From Bacillus sp. FJAT-26390 (GTDB taxonomy: Bacteria > Bacillota > Bacilli > Paenibacillales > Paenibacillaceae), in contig NZ_MAQX01000001.1 in assembly GCF_001682865.1 (NCBI RefSeq), forward strand, positions 744,001-808,000: DNA of 64,000 nucleotides, in the 5' to 3' direction. Below are positions 34,435 to 43,804 of this stretch, piece after piece; the first letter of the stretch is position 1; each line of letters begins with the position of its first letter. Both the position numbers and the translations under genes were made by a program. The notes under the pieces were generated by a model, which saw only the letters and a program-made list of their open reading frames with translations, was not told the DNA's origin and made no database searches.

Positions 34435-36966
34435 ATGAATCAACTGCAATTGCCGATTGATGCGGTGCTGCCCGAGCTGCTTGAGTCGCTCCGAAGGGGC
34501 GTTAATGCTGTGCTAGTGGCGGAACCGGGAGCAGGGAAGACGACGCGTGTTCCGCTTGCGATGCTGGATCAGCCATGGCTTCACGGCAAAAAGATCATCA
34601 TGCTTGAGCCGCGCAGGCTGGCGGCACGCTCTGCTGCCCAATTCATGGCTAAATCACTGGGCGAGCAGGCGGGCGAGACGGTTGGCTACCGCGTTAGGCT
34701 TGACTCGCGGGTTGGTCCGCGCACGCGCATTGAGGTCGTCACGGAGGGCGTGCTCACTCGGATGCTTCAGGAGGACCCGGCGCTCGAAGAGGTCGGAGCG
34801 ATCCTGTTCGATGAGTTCCACGAGCGTCATTTGCACGGTGATCTTGGACTTGCGTTATGCTTGCAGTCGCAGCTTCTTCTGTGCGAGGATTTGCGCCTCA
34901 TTGTCATGTCCGCGACGCTTGCTGCGGAGCCGATTGCCGAGCTGCTTGGCGGAGCGCCTGTCATTCGGAGCGAAGGACGGGTATTCCCGGTTGCGACGCA
35001 TTATGCGAAAGCGAAGCTTTCTGGACCAATTGAGCCGCATATGGCTCGTACGATTGTCGAAGCGCTGCGTCTACATGATGGAGATGTGCTTGCATTTTTG
35101 CCGGGAGTCGCGGAAATACGCCGGACGGCAAGGCGGTTATATGAAGCCGGCCTTCCATCCGGTGTTCGGATCGAGGAGCTGCATGGCAGCTTGCCGCTGG
35201 AGAAGCAGGATGCAGCCGTTGCGCCATGCTCAGCCGGAGAGCGCAAAATCGTGCTTGCGACTTCGATTGCGGAATCCAGCTTGACGGTTGAAGGCGTTAA
35301 GATTGTAGTAGACAGCGGGCTAATGCGCGTTCCGCGCTTTTCGCCAAGAACAGGCATGACGCGGCTGGAAACGGTGGCTGTCTCCACGGCGTCAGCCGAT
35401 CAGCGCCGCGGCAGGGCGGGACGTCTGGCACCTGGAAGCTGCTACCGGCTCTGGACCGAAATTCAGCATCCCTATTTGCCTGAACAAAGCACGCCTGAGC
35501 TGCTTGAGGCAGATCTTGCCTCACTTGTACTGGAGCTAGCGATTTGGGGCATCCAAGATCCATCAGAGCTGGATTGGCTAACGCCGCCGCCCGCTGCTGC
35601 TTACGAGCAAGCTAAATCGCTGCTGCAACTGCTGAATGCGATTGATAACAGCGGCAAACCGACAGCTGCAGGAGCGAGGATGGCGCAGTTCGGGCTGCAT
35701 CCCCGGCTCGGCGCGATGATTTTGCAGGCTGCAGAAATAGGAGAGACGCGAGTGGCATGCGAGGTTGCTGCCTTATTAAGCGAACGCGATTTGCTTCCGC
35801 AAGAGCGCAATGTTGATATTCAGCTGCGGCTAGAGCTTCTATACCGGTTGGCCGGGCGCACGGAACGCAAAGGTTCGAACAGCGGAAGCGCAGAGCATCC
35901 AAGCAGTGGAGCCGCTTATCGCATAATGGCACAAGCGGACCAATGGGAGCGGCTTGTTCCGAAGCGGGCATCGGCTGTGAATGAAGTGGCTCATAACCTA
36001 AAGCTCCCGCTCGGTGTTCTGCTTGGGTTTGCTTATCCCGACCGTATCGCCCAGCGCCGCAGCGACGGGCGTTATTTGCTGGCAAATGGAAGAGGCGCGG
36101 TGCTGCCAGAGCTGCAGCCGCTATCGCGATCGCCTTATCTAGCTGCTTGCGAGCTGGATGATGCCGGTACAGAAAGCCGTATGCGGCTTGCAGCAGAGCT
36201 AAGTCTGCCTATGATCGAGCAATATATGGCAAGCTACATAACGAACGAGGATGTAGTGGAATGGGATTCCCAAGCGCAGGCAGTGAGGGCGAGGAAGCGT
36301 ACTCGGCTTGGCTCCATCGTAATGAAGGAGTCCATCCTGCAGAAGCCTGATGAAGAGCAGGTCGCAGACACCTTAATAACCGCGATTAAGCAGGCTGGTT
36401 TTGTTATGCTGCCAATGAGCAAGCAGGCGCAGCAGTTGAAGGCAAGGATGAAACTGATGGCTCTTGCGGGCGAGGATTGGCCGGAGGCTTCCGATGAGGC
36501 GCTGCTGGAATCGGTTGGGGAATGGTTAAAGCCGCATATTTTCGGTATGAAAAGCCGTTCGGATTTGCAAAAGCTATCGATGCTGCAGCTGCTGGAAGGC
36601 AAGCTTAGCTGGAAGCAGAAGCAAGAGCTGGATGAGCAGGTGCCGACCCATATCGTCGTGCCAAGCGGCTCGCGAATCCCGGTTGATTACAGCGATCCCG
36701 AGTCGCCCGTGCTTGCCGTCCGGCTACAGGAGCTGTTTGGCCTTAAGGACACTCCTCTGCTTGCGAGAGGAAGGCTGCCGGTTACGCTTCATTTATTGTC
36801 GCCGTCCCAGCGTCCCGTCCAAGTAACGAGAGATTTAAGAAGCTTCTGGGAGAACGCTTATTTTGAAGTGAAGAAGGATTTAAAGGGGCGGTATCCGAAG
36901 CATTATTGGCCGGATGATCCCTATTCTGCTGCACCGACAAATCGGGCGAAGCCGAGAAATACGTAA
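34435..36966 (+). CDS. hrpB: ATP-dependent helicase HrpB
   Basis: This 843-residue DExH-box helicase has motif I AEPGAGKTTRVPL (about 34-46), motif II FDEFHERH, motif III SATL, motif V STSIAESSLTVEGV and motif VI QRRGRAGR, followed by a helicase-associated domain and the C-terminal HrpB domain (DLRSFWENAYFEVKKDLKGR). AAAGGAG eight bases before ATG 34435 decides the start; an in-frame ATG at 34408 immediately follows the previous stop without a site. HrpB acts on nucleic acid in the cytoplasm; its biological role is poorly defined. Confidence 0.93.
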   Translation: MNQLQLPIDAVLPELLESLRRGVNAVLVAEPGAGKTTRVPLAMLDQPWLHGKKIIMLEPRRLAARSAAQFMAKSLGEQAGETVGYRVRLDSRVGPRTRIEVVTEGVLTRMLQEDPALEEVGAILFDEFHERHLHGDLGLALCLQSQLLLCEDLRLIVMSATLAAEPIAELLGGAPVIRSEGRVFPVATHYAKAKLSGPIEPHMARTIVEALRLHDGDVLAFLPGVAEIRRTARRLYEAGLPSGVRIEELHGSLPLEKQDAAVAPCSAGERKIVLATSIAESSLTVEGVKIVVDSGLMRVPRFSPRTGMTRLETVAVSTASADQRRGRAGRLAPGSCYRLWTEIQHPYLPEQSTPELLEADLASLVLELAIWGIQDPSELDWLTPPPAAAYEQAKSLLQLLNAIDNSGKPTAAGARMAQFGLHPRLGAMILQAAEIGETRVACEVAALLSERDLLPQERNVDIQLRLELLYRLAGRTERKGSNSGSAEHPSSGAAYRIMAQADQWERLVPKRASAVNEVAHNLKLPLGVLLGFAYPDRIAQRRSDGRYLLANGRGAVLPELQPLSRSPYLAACELDDAGTESRMRLAAELSLPMIEQYMASYITNEDVVEWDSQAQAVRARKRTRLGSIVMKESILQKPDEEQVADTLITAIKQAGFVMLPMSKQAQQLKARMKLMALAGEDWPEASDEALLESVGEWLKPHIFGMKSRSDLQKLSMLQLLEGKLSWKQKQELDEQVPTHIVVPSGSRIPVDYSDPESPVLAVRLQELFGLKDTPLLARGRLPVTLHLLSPSQRPVQVTRDLRSFWENAYFEVKKDLKGRYPKHYWPDDPYSAAPTNRAKPRNT

Positions 36967-37032
36967 TTTTGCTCGGCCGGCCCGATTATGGCCAGCAAGC
37001 TTTTTTTGAAGAGAGGATGTGGGCATGTCGTT

Positions 37033-37323
37033 ATGGCCTTATATGTTTTAATCATTTATTTCGTACTCCTTAACTGCTATACCTTTGTGTTGATGGGCTA
37101 TGATAAAAAGAGTGCGAAAAAACATCGCAGGCGCGTTCCTGAGAAGCGTTTGTTCTTGCTGAGCGCGATTGGCGGAGCGGGAGGCACTTGGCTTGCTATG
37201 AATACGTGGCGTCACAAAACGAAGCATCGTTCGTTTACAGTAGGCATTCCGTTTCTGTTCGGGCTTAATTTATTGCTTATAATCGGAGCCGTCTGGCTCA
37301 TAGGCATGACTGCAAACTCCTGA
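37033..37323 (+). CDS. DUF1294 membrane protein
   Basis: This small membrane protein of about 96 residues has two or three hydrophobic segments and the DUF1294 pattern: GYDKKSAKKHRRRVPEKRLF, SAIGGAGGTWLAMNTWRHKT and FLFGLNLLLIIGAVW. The start is uncertain. ATG 37033 gives the usual family length, while the in-frame ATG 36988 adds 15 mostly basic residues; neither has a good ribosome site. Function unknown. Confidence 0.75.
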   Translation: MALYVLIIYFVLLNCYTFVLMGYDKKSAKKHRRRVPEKRLFLLSAIGGAGGTWLAMNTWRHKTKHRSFTVGIPFLFGLNLLLIIGAVWLIGMTANS

Positions 37324-37332
37324 TTGCTTTGG

Positions 37333-37370
37333 GAAGCCGTCCTATGGTATATTGGGGCTTCTCTTTTTTA
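37333..37370 (+). terminator. Probable rho-independent terminator
   Basis: GAAGCC (37333-37338) and GGCTTC (37356-37361) close a 17-base loop, followed by TCTTTTTTA. The loop is long, so the call is moderate. Confidence 0.5.
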
Positions 37371-37404
37371 TTTTCCAGCACATAAAACTTAGGAGGTAAC
37401 TGAC

Positions 37405-39486
37405 ATGACCGTTCAAAGTGCCTATCAAGAAGAGCAAGAACGATTAACGGCGTCATTACAAGACATTCTCGCCCAGCTGCAAGCTATTGGCCCGCGCTAT
37501 AAGGGCGACGATTTTACGGAGCAAATGCTCGATTTGCAGCAAGAGGAACGGAGATTGAGACTTGAAATTTCCAAGCGCGAGCCTTATTTCGGCCGCATTG
37601 ACTTTCAGGAGCTGCCTATAGGCGAGCAGAAACCTTTATATATTGGAAAAGCAGGCGTCGCAAAGCAAGGCAGCAACGAGCTGCTGGTCATCGATTGGCG
37701 CGCACCGGCTGCCAGCGTATTCTATTCCTTCACAGGCGGCGAGGCGCCAGCTTCCTACGAATCGCCTGATGGTGAAATCGAAGGTTATGTGCATTTAAAG
37801 CGGAATTTCATGATTCGTCAGGGAGAGATTGTCCGTTTGGTCGACAGCTACGTACGCGGCCAGGAGGAAGGCTCGGTCACTGACGAATTTCTATTATACC
37901 GGCTTGGCGAGAACAAGGATAATAAGCTGCGGGATATCGTCTCGACGATTCAAGGCGAGCAGGACCGGATTATTCGTGCGGACCGCAACAAGGCTTTGTT
38001 TATTCAAGGGGTAGCGGGAAGCGGTAAAACGACCGTAGCGCTGCACCGCCTTGCCTTCCTGCTCTACCAATACGCCGATCGGATGCGGGCGGAGCGGATG
38101 ATTATTTTCGCGCCAAACCGTATGTTTCTAGACTACATATCCGGCGTACTGCCGGAGCTTGGCGTTGGAGATATCCAGCAGACCACCTTTAGCGATTGGT
38201 CGCTAGAGCTGCTAGAGAAGACGATTGCCGTCAGCGATCCGTCCGATACGATGGCTTATTGGTTTGAAGAGAGGCGGACCGCGGATGAGATCGAGCATGC
38301 GTCCGGCCGTTTTAAAGGCCATTTGGCTTTCAAGGCGATTGTCGACGAGCGTATAGTTGATTTTGAACAGCGGATCGTACCGGCGACGCCGTTTGTGCCG
38401 ATTGACGGCCTTGAGCTGTCTCCGGCGCAAATGCGCGAATGGTATGAAACCGACTACGGCGACGAGACGCTAATGAAGAAGAGGGATCGACTCGTTAGCC
38501 GTATTCGCCGCTGGTTCGAGTCTGAGCTGAAGATGAAGGGAATCGCCGATAAGAAAGTTCGGGCAAAGGCGCTCACGAAGTTTAACAGCTTTACGAAAAA
38601 AATTCCGGCCTATACATCCGTGCAGCTTTATGCGTCCCTATTCAGCGGCAAGCAGCTCGCGGCAGGCATTCCGAAGGCGATCGCAGCAGCTACCGCGGAT
38701 CGGTTGAAAAAGGGAGTCGCAGCCGCCGAGGACTTGGCTCCGCTTGCTTATATCCAGCTTCAGCTCTTCGGCTTGCCGAAGCAGGCATTCGACCATATCG
38801 TCATTGACGAAGCGCAGGATTATTCACCCTTCCAGCTCGAGGTGCTCCGTCTGTGCCAAAGAACAGCGTCGATGACCGTATTAGGCGATTTGCAGCAGGG
38901 GATCCATGCATACACCGGCGTGCAAAGCTGGTCGGAGCTGACCGCGTTATTCGAAGAGGAGCAGATCGGCTTCTATGAGCTGAACCGAAGCTATCGCTCG
39001 ACGATGGAAATTATTGAGTTCGCGAACAAAATATTGGGAAGCATGACTGGCGGCGTCAAACCGGCGGTTCCTGTATTCCGGAGCGGTGATGCCGTTGCCA
39101 CGGAGCCTGTATCCAATGACAAGTGGCTTGAGGCGCTTGAGACGACCGTTCGGGAATGGCAAGAGAAGGGCGAATACGAGACGATTTCCGTCATCGGCCG
39201 CACGGCGCTTGAATGCGAGGAAATCCATAAGCATTTGATCGATCGCGGCTTGGAAGCATCGCTTGTGCAAAGCAAGCAGCCAGCTTATGGCGGCGGGTTG
39301 TCGGTCGTGCCTGTCTATTTATCCAAAGGCTTGGAGTTTGATGCCGTGCTGGTAGCAGATGCTAGCGAGGAGGCGTATGCGCCGCTTGATGCGAAGCTGC
39401 TCTACGTCGGCTGTACGCGTGCCTTGCATATGCTAAAGCTGTTTTACCGTGGAAATCTCACATCATTGCTGGGCGAAGAAGCTTAA
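37405..39486 (+). CDS. helD: HelD-like UvrD/Rep-family helicase
   Basis: This 693-residue protein has a coiled-coil N-terminal arm (residues 1-60), then PYFGRIDF and LYIGKAG. The HelD-typical WRAPAASVFY segment follows, then Walker A GVAGSGKTTVALHRLAFLL (about 203-221), HIVIDEAQDYSPFQLEVL, GDLQQGIHAYTG, YRSTMEI and YVGCTRALHML. HelD frees stalled RNA polymerase from nucleic acids in Bacillus. AGGAGGTAACTGAC precedes ATG 37405. It is shorter than the 774-residue B. subtilis protein. Confidence 0.9.
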   Translation: MTVQSAYQEEQERLTASLQDILAQLQAIGPRYKGDDFTEQMLDLQQEERRLRLEISKREPYFGRIDFQELPIGEQKPLYIGKAGVAKQGSNELLVIDWRAPAASVFYSFTGGEAPASYESPDGEIEGYVHLKRNFMIRQGEIVRLVDSYVRGQEEGSVTDEFLLYRLGENKDNKLRDIVSTIQGEQDRIIRADRNKALFIQGVAGSGKTTVALHRLAFLLYQYADRMRAERMIIFAPNRMFLDYISGVLPELGVGDIQQTTFSDWSLELLEKTIAVSDPSDTMAYWFEERRTADEIEHASGRFKGHLAFKAIVDERIVDFEQRIVPATPFVPIDGLELSPAQMREWYETDYGDETLMKKRDRLVSRIRRWFESELKMKGIADKKVRAKALTKFNSFTKKIPAYTSVQLYASLFSGKQLAAGIPKAIAAATADRLKKGVAAAEDLAPLAYIQLQLFGLPKQAFDHIVIDEAQDYSPFQLEVLRLCQRTASMTVLGDLQQGIHAYTGVQSWSELTALFEEEQIGFYELNRSYRSTMEIIEFANKILGSMTGGVKPAVPVFRSGDAVATEPVSNDKWLEALETTVREWQEKGEYETISVIGRTALECEEIHKHLIDRGLEASLVQSKQPAYGGGLSVVPVYLSKGLEFDAVLVADASEEAYAPLDAKLLYVGCTRALHMLKLFYRGNLTSLLGEEA

Positions 39487-39548
39487 CTCGGATATAATAG
39501 GGAGCATTATAACGTCCAACCGGAGGTTTTCGATAAGAACGGGGACGT

Positions 39549-39785
39549 ATGGCTGCCACCTGTGTTGCTCTGCTTATATGGCTAAGAAGCTGGGCAGTGC
39601 ATGCTTACGAATGGTTATTTGATCAGCCTGACGTCTTCTCAAGGATCGCCGCGGTTATCGCGGCGGTCCTTGTTGCGTTCCCGCTCCGCAGGGGGCAGCG
39701 GGCTGCATGTGCTGCGCTAGACGATCGCAATAATCGCTTTTCCTTCGTGATGACGCTGTTTATGGGCCGCAAATTGGAACAATAA
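39549..39785 (+). CDS. Possible small membrane protein, doubtful
   Basis: This 78-residue frame has one or two hydrophobic stretches (ATCVALLIWLRSW; RIAAVIAAVLVAFPL). GGGG precedes its ATG closely, while a better GGAGG at 39521 is too far (over 20 bases). No family is recognised. It lies between helD and the EcsC gene, and codon choice looks neighbour-like. A perfect hairpin (GGATCGCCGCG with CGCGGCGGTCC) lies inside it. Confidence 0.35.
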   Translation: MAATCVALLIWLRSWAVHAYEWLFDQPDVFSRIAAVIAAVLVAFPLRRGQRAACAALDDRNNRFSFVMTLFMGRKLEQ

Positions 39786-39843
39786 TGTGAAAGACGAATC
39801 CGATTGCGGGCTGATTGCGTATTACTTGCAAACAAGGAGAGTG

Positions 39844-40725
39844 ATGGCGTTGTCTGGTGCACTAGATACAGAGGAGAATTTGCAATTAGCGCTGCGCGAG
39901 ATCGCGGCTTGGGAGAGCAGCCAGAAGGATTTATGGTTTTGGGAGAAGCTTGGGCGATTGCCGTTTATGCTGCTCGATAAAGTGACGCCAAAGTTCATCC
40001 AAGAGAAGATCGGACAAGCGGTCGACGAGATCGGCAGCTATATTCAAACGGGAGGGAAATATCTCATTTCCGAACGCTCGGTCATCGAACGGATGCAGCG
40101 CAACGCTGATCCGGCAGCTGTATTTTCCAATGAGGAAGAAGACCGGCTTACGATTGAAGATGTTGCCGGGATGCCGCTGCTCGTTATGAATAGAAGCGCG
40201 GAGCAATTATCAACAAGCCGCTCGACGCTTGCGACGCTCCAGGGAGCGACAACCGGCATTGGCGGCATTTTTACGCTGGCTGTCGATATTCCGGCTGTTC
40301 TTGGCCTGTCGCTAAAAATTATTCAAGAGATTGCGATCTGTTATGGCTTCGATCCGAAAATAAAAGAGGAGCGCGTCTTTGCGGTTAAGGTCATGCAATT
40401 CGCATCGTCTGATATCGTAGGAAAAAAAGCGATTCTGGAGGAGCTCAGCGCTTACGACAAAACGAGCCGCAGCAATCAAATGATGTCGCAGCTGCAGGGC
40501 TGGCGAGAGGTTATAACGGTTTATCGGGATAATTTTGGCTGGAAGAAGCTATTTCAAATGATTCCGGTAGCAGGTATGCTATTTGGAGCTATAATTAATC
40601 GAGGCATGCTGAACGATGTGTCGGAAGCGGCGACGATGTTATATAGAAAACGCAGAGTATTGTTAAAGCTAGCGGAGAACGAGGCGAATGAGGATGACAA
40701 CAACCACGAGAAGAAAGATAGCTGA
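39844..40725 (+). CDS. EcsC-family protein
   Basis: This 293-residue protein of the EcsC family has an N-terminal amphipathic region (DLWFWEKLGRLPFMLLDKVTP), a central glycine/alanine-rich membrane-associating stretch (TLATLQGATTGIGGIFTLAV DIPAVLGLSL) and a C-terminal hydrophobic helix pair (MIPVAGMLFGAIINRGML). AAGGAGAGTG before ATG 39844 decides the start. EcsC proteins accompany Ecs ABC transporters, but no EcsAB genes are here. Its end overlaps the nitric oxide synthase gene by 38 bases. Confidence 0.8.
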   Translation: MALSGALDTEENLQLALREIAAWESSQKDLWFWEKLGRLPFMLLDKVTPKFIQEKIGQAVDEIGSYIQTGGKYLISERSVIERMQRNADPAAVFSNEEEDRLTIEDVAGMPLLVMNRSAEQLSTSRSTLATLQGATTGIGGIFTLAVDIPAVLGLSLKIIQEIAICYGFDPKIKEERVFAVKVMQFASSDIVGKKAILEELSAYDKTSRSNQMMSQLQGWREVITVYRDNFGWKKLFQMIPVAGMLFGAIINRGMLNDVSEAATMLYRKRRVLLKLAENEANEDDNNHEKKDS

Positions 40726-41785
40726 GCAAGCAACGGCTTTTTTGGGAGAAGCTTACTTTGAGCTTGGCAAGAGCGAAGAGGATGCGAAACGAAGAATTCA
40801 AGAGGTTTTGGAGCAAATTGAGCAGACTGGCGCATACACGCATACCTATGAAGAGCTGAAGCATGGCGCGAAAATGGCTTGGCGGAACAATAACCGCTGC
40901 ATCGGACGTTTGTTTTGGCAGACGCTTGAAGTGTTTGATGCTCGCGATGTTCGCGATGAGCTTGGCGCAGCAGAACGCATATTCAACCATATGAGCTATG
41001 CAACCAACAGCGGAAGGATTCGGCCGGCGATTACGATTTTTCCTGCGAGCCATTCGGATAACCGCTTAAGAATATGGAATCATCAGCTAGTTCGTTATGC
41101 AGGCTATCGCAAGGAAAACGAAATCGTTGGCGATTCAGCATCGCTTGCCTTCACCGATGCTTGCCAGAAGCTAGGCTGGCGTGGAGCGGGTACTAGATTC
41201 GACGTGCTGCCGCTTGTCATTCAGCTGGAGGGAAAAGCGCCGAAGTGGTTTCCGTTGCCGCAAGAAACGGTGCTTGAGGTACCTCTGTCGCATCCGGAAA
41301 ATAGTGAATTCGAGCAATTGAAGCTGCAATGGTACGCCGTTCCTTTTATATCCGATATGGCGCTGGAGATCGGAGGCATTTCCTATGCAGCAGCCCCGTT
41401 TAACGGCTGGTATATGGGTACGGAAATCGGCGCAAGAAATTTATCGGATACCGATCGCTATAATCAATTGCCAACCGTTGCAAAGCTGTTCCGGTTCGAT
41501 ACGGCGACGAATACTTCGCTTTGGAAGGACCGCGCGTTAGTAGAGCTGAATGCAGCGGTGCTTCATTCTTTCAAAAAACAGGGCGTCAGCATTGTTGATC
41601 ATCATACGGCTGCCGAGCAGTTCCTTCGTTTCGAGAAGCAAGAGCTGGATCATGGGAGAGCGGTTACCGGGCGATGGTCATGGCTAATCCCGCCGATGTC
41701 ACCCGCTACTACCGGCATTTGGCATCGCAGCTTTGATGATACGGAGCGGACGCCGGCTTACCGTTACCAAGCCGCACCTTATTAA
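40688..41785 (+). CDS. nos: Nitric oxide synthase oxygenase
   Basis: This 365-residue protein matches the oxygenase domain of NO synthase without a reductase domain, as usual for Bacillota. It has the heme-thiolate cysteine in AWRNNNRCIGRLFW (Cys71), NHMSYATNSGRIRPAITIFP, WFPLPQETVLEVPLSHPE, the arginine-binding glutamate in GWYMGTEIGARNL, and the pterin-side WSWLIPPMSPATTGIWHR near the C-terminus. It makes NO from arginine with electrons from general flavodoxin reductases. ATG 40688 overlaps the EcsC gene; ATG 40694 is an alternative. Confidence 0.93.
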   Translation: MRMTTTTRRKIAEQATAFLGEAYFELGKSEEDAKRRIQEVLEQIEQTGAYTHTYEELKHGAKMAWRNNNRCIGRLFWQTLEVFDARDVRDELGAAERIFNHMSYATNSGRIRPAITIFPASHSDNRLRIWNHQLVRYAGYRKENEIVGDSASLAFTDACQKLGWRGAGTRFDVLPLVIQLEGKAPKWFPLPQETVLEVPLSHPENSEFEQLKLQWYAVPFISDMALEIGGISYAAAPFNGWYMGTEIGARNLSDTDRYNQLPTVAKLFRFDTATNTSLWKDRALVELNAAVLHSFKKQGVSIVDHHTAAEQFLRFEKQELDHGRAVTGRWSWLIPPMSPATTGIWHRSFDDTERTPAYRYQAAPY

Positions 41786-42217
41786 GCATTCTTATTCATA
41801 CATCCACGCGTTTCAAATCGGCGGTTATGAATCTGTTTATCGCAGCCGCCGTTTGAGATGGATCTTCACACTCCGACATTCCTCCAACAGATTGTTACAA
41901 AACACCCCCGGCTTGCGTCTTTATTTAGGATGGAATTGTTTTCTTTCCTACACCCTGCAAAGCCAGCCTTTCCGTTCAACGTGAATAACCCTTCTGATTT
42001 AAAATTGTAAAATTGGTTGAAAATAATGGCATACCTTATTGCATTACATGCTTGCACCAGCCACTCTTTAGCCCTATGCATCATGCTGCCTATGTCCGCC
42101 TAAGAGCACGCTGCAATGACGAAGTCTGCTTGCGAGGTTCTCCCGTCTGATGTCGCGAAGAGGAGAGATATGCTATCCTAAGGAGATGACATTAGTTAGC
42201 TTGGAGGAATTATCAAC
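41786..42217 (+). other. Intergenic stretch of about 430 bases, no gene found
   Basis: Both strands were read. The longest open frame (minus, 72 codons, 41866-42084) has no ribosome site and no recognisable motif. The base composition is more AT-rich than neighbouring genes. A Shine-Dalgarno site for the next gene (TTGGAGG near 42200) is the only clear signal. Confidence 0.6.
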
Positions 42218-43366
42218 GTGGATTTTAATATGCAGTACTTATCATTTTTCGTCATTCATACCGATGGTGAGGAGAGCGCTGCCTCATCAGGCAAGCGATT
42301 CAAGCATTATCAAACGCTCGAAGAGGACACCTACGAGGATAGCGAAATTCAGAAGTTTTTGGATGATGAATTTAAGCGCATCGTCAAAAGGAAAGTAGAG
42401 CGCAATCCGAACTCTGCGGGCGCTCCTACCAAAATCGGCCGATTTATGGTGGAACCGGGTTATGAGCTGGGAAGCAACCAAAACTACAATTTATTTCAGA
42501 GGCTGCGTGACGCGGACTCGAAGGAGCGGTTTATCGGCATCGCGGACGAGCTTGTTCGCATTTATATGGATACGAGCGCAGTAAGGGGCGGAGCGTTTAT
42601 TATTGCCTTGTCCAAGCTGAATACGTATTTCGATGAGCCGTTTTTGTTTTTGCTCAAATGTGATTTCGAGCCGAAGATCGCCCGGATTTCCGATGAGAAA
42701 AACTTGATTTCGCAAGTAGAAATGGCGATAAGCGCTCGCAGCATCAAGTCCATCCAATATCCGCATATGCCGGAGGAGGGAATGCTGGAGCACTGGGAGC
42801 TCAAAATTCATCAGGCGTCGCATGCCCGTTATTTTGAGGACTTCCTTAAATATGTATCCTATGAGAAGCCGTTGCCAGAGGTTATGGGTGAGCAGGTCGT
42901 AGAAATGGTACATCAATACATTGCCGACAAATGGCAGGAGGATGAGAGCTCCGAGCGCCGTGAAGAGGAAAATGCGGTTGAGGTATGGGCGGCGAGCGAG
43001 AAGCGTGACCTGCAGGAGTGGTGGACGCCGGAGCAAGTGGAGGTAGCTGCCGCCGCGTTAGTCGAGCAAAAGCCGGATTTGCCGTTTTCGTTTAAATTGG
43101 ACAGCGTAACGGTGAAGGGGCTGCTGGCTGATTTTGGCGCTGCCATTCATTTTGCCAAACATAACGGCCGTTATGTCGTTGTCATCGAAGGAGACGCCTT
43201 CCAGTTTGAGAAGGGCATGTCGCCGGTGGAGCTCGTTCAGCCGCTGGATTTGGTCGATGTCATGCCGCGCATTGGAAGCAAAAAGCCTTCCGAGGACGCT
43301 GATTCCGGCTACAGCTACACTCCGGCAGGCGAGGGAACTAGTCCGAATGATGATGTGCCGTGGTAA
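42218..43366 (+). CDS. DUF3900-like conserved protein of unknown function
   Basis: This 382-residue cytoplasmic protein begins MDFNMQYLSFFVIH and carries KIGRFMVEPGYELGSNQNYN (about 70-89), MDTSAVRGGAFIIALSKLNT (about 109-128) and FLLKCDFEPKIARISDE. The layout resembles DUF3900 of Bacillus/Paenibacillus and faintly the nucleoid-associated NdpA/YejK group. An acidic, low-complexity tail ends in DDVPW. GTG 42218 has TTGGAGG 11 bases upstream; ATG 42230 is an alternative. No function can be assigned. Confidence 0.75.
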   Translation: MDFNMQYLSFFVIHTDGEESAASSGKRFKHYQTLEEDTYEDSEIQKFLDDEFKRIVKRKVERNPNSAGAPTKIGRFMVEPGYELGSNQNYNLFQRLRDADSKERFIGIADELVRIYMDTSAVRGGAFIIALSKLNTYFDEPFLFLLKCDFEPKIARISDEKNLISQVEMAISARSIKSIQYPHMPEEGMLEHWELKIHQASHARYFEDFLKYVSYEKPLPEVMGEQVVEMVHQYIADKWQEDESSERREEENAVEVWAASEKRDLQEWWTPEQVEVAAAALVEQKPDLPFSFKLDSVTVKGLLADFGAAIHFAKHNGRYVVVIEGDAFQFEKGMSPVELVQPLDLVDVMPRIGSKKPSEDADSGYSYTPAGEGTSPNDDVPW

Positions 43367-43413
43367 TGGAGCAAGCATGTATCAAATGCATAAATAAGGG
43401 AGAGGATATTTAA

Positions 43414-43773
43414 GTGGACAACTTATTTTTTATAGAAATTGGCATGGGATGCGATCTTCACGGTCAAAATATTACGAAGGCATCGGTGCGTGCGGTCCAA
43501 AACGCGATTCACCACAATTCGATGCCCGGACTGCGGTCTGTTCTGCCTGGCGGGTCGCTCGATAACATGAAGGTGCGAGTCAGGCTAGCGCTTCCATGCG
43601 ACCATGAGCTGCTTGATATTGAGCAGGTAAAAGCGGTGCTGCCATACGGTCAGGTGACCGTTGAGCTGATGGATGGCGGCATGCTGACAACCAGCGGTAT
43701 AGTCCTGCCGGATAAAGATGATAAAAACGATTTGATTTATATCGTTAATGCATCGGTTGAGGTAGGCTATTAA
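43414..43773 (+). CDS. Lin0512-family protein
   Basis: This 119-residue protein has FIEIGMGCDLHGQNITKASV RAVQNAIHHNSMPGL at its N-terminus and VRVRLALPCDHELLDIEQVK in the middle, the pattern of the Lin0512 family. Conserved Cys, His and Asp residues (GCDLHGQ) suggest metal or substrate binding, but the function is unknown. GTG 43414 follows AGGGAGAGG. Confidence 0.82.
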   Translation: MDNLFFIEIGMGCDLHGQNITKASVRAVQNAIHHNSMPGLRSVLPGGSLDNMKVRVRLALPCDHELLDIEQVKAVLPYGQVTVELMDGGMLTTSGIVLPDKDDKNDLIYIVNASVEVGY

Positions 43774-43804
43774 TAGCATCTCCAGCTAGAAAAGGGAGAT
43801 AACT

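Noticed and set aside
41866-42084. Minus-strand frame and a segment (GACGCAAGCCGGGGG) recalling a cyclic-di-GMP riboswitch
   Set aside because: The other conserved parts of that riboswitch (the CACGCACAGGGCAAACC half) are not found, and the frame has no motif or start signal.
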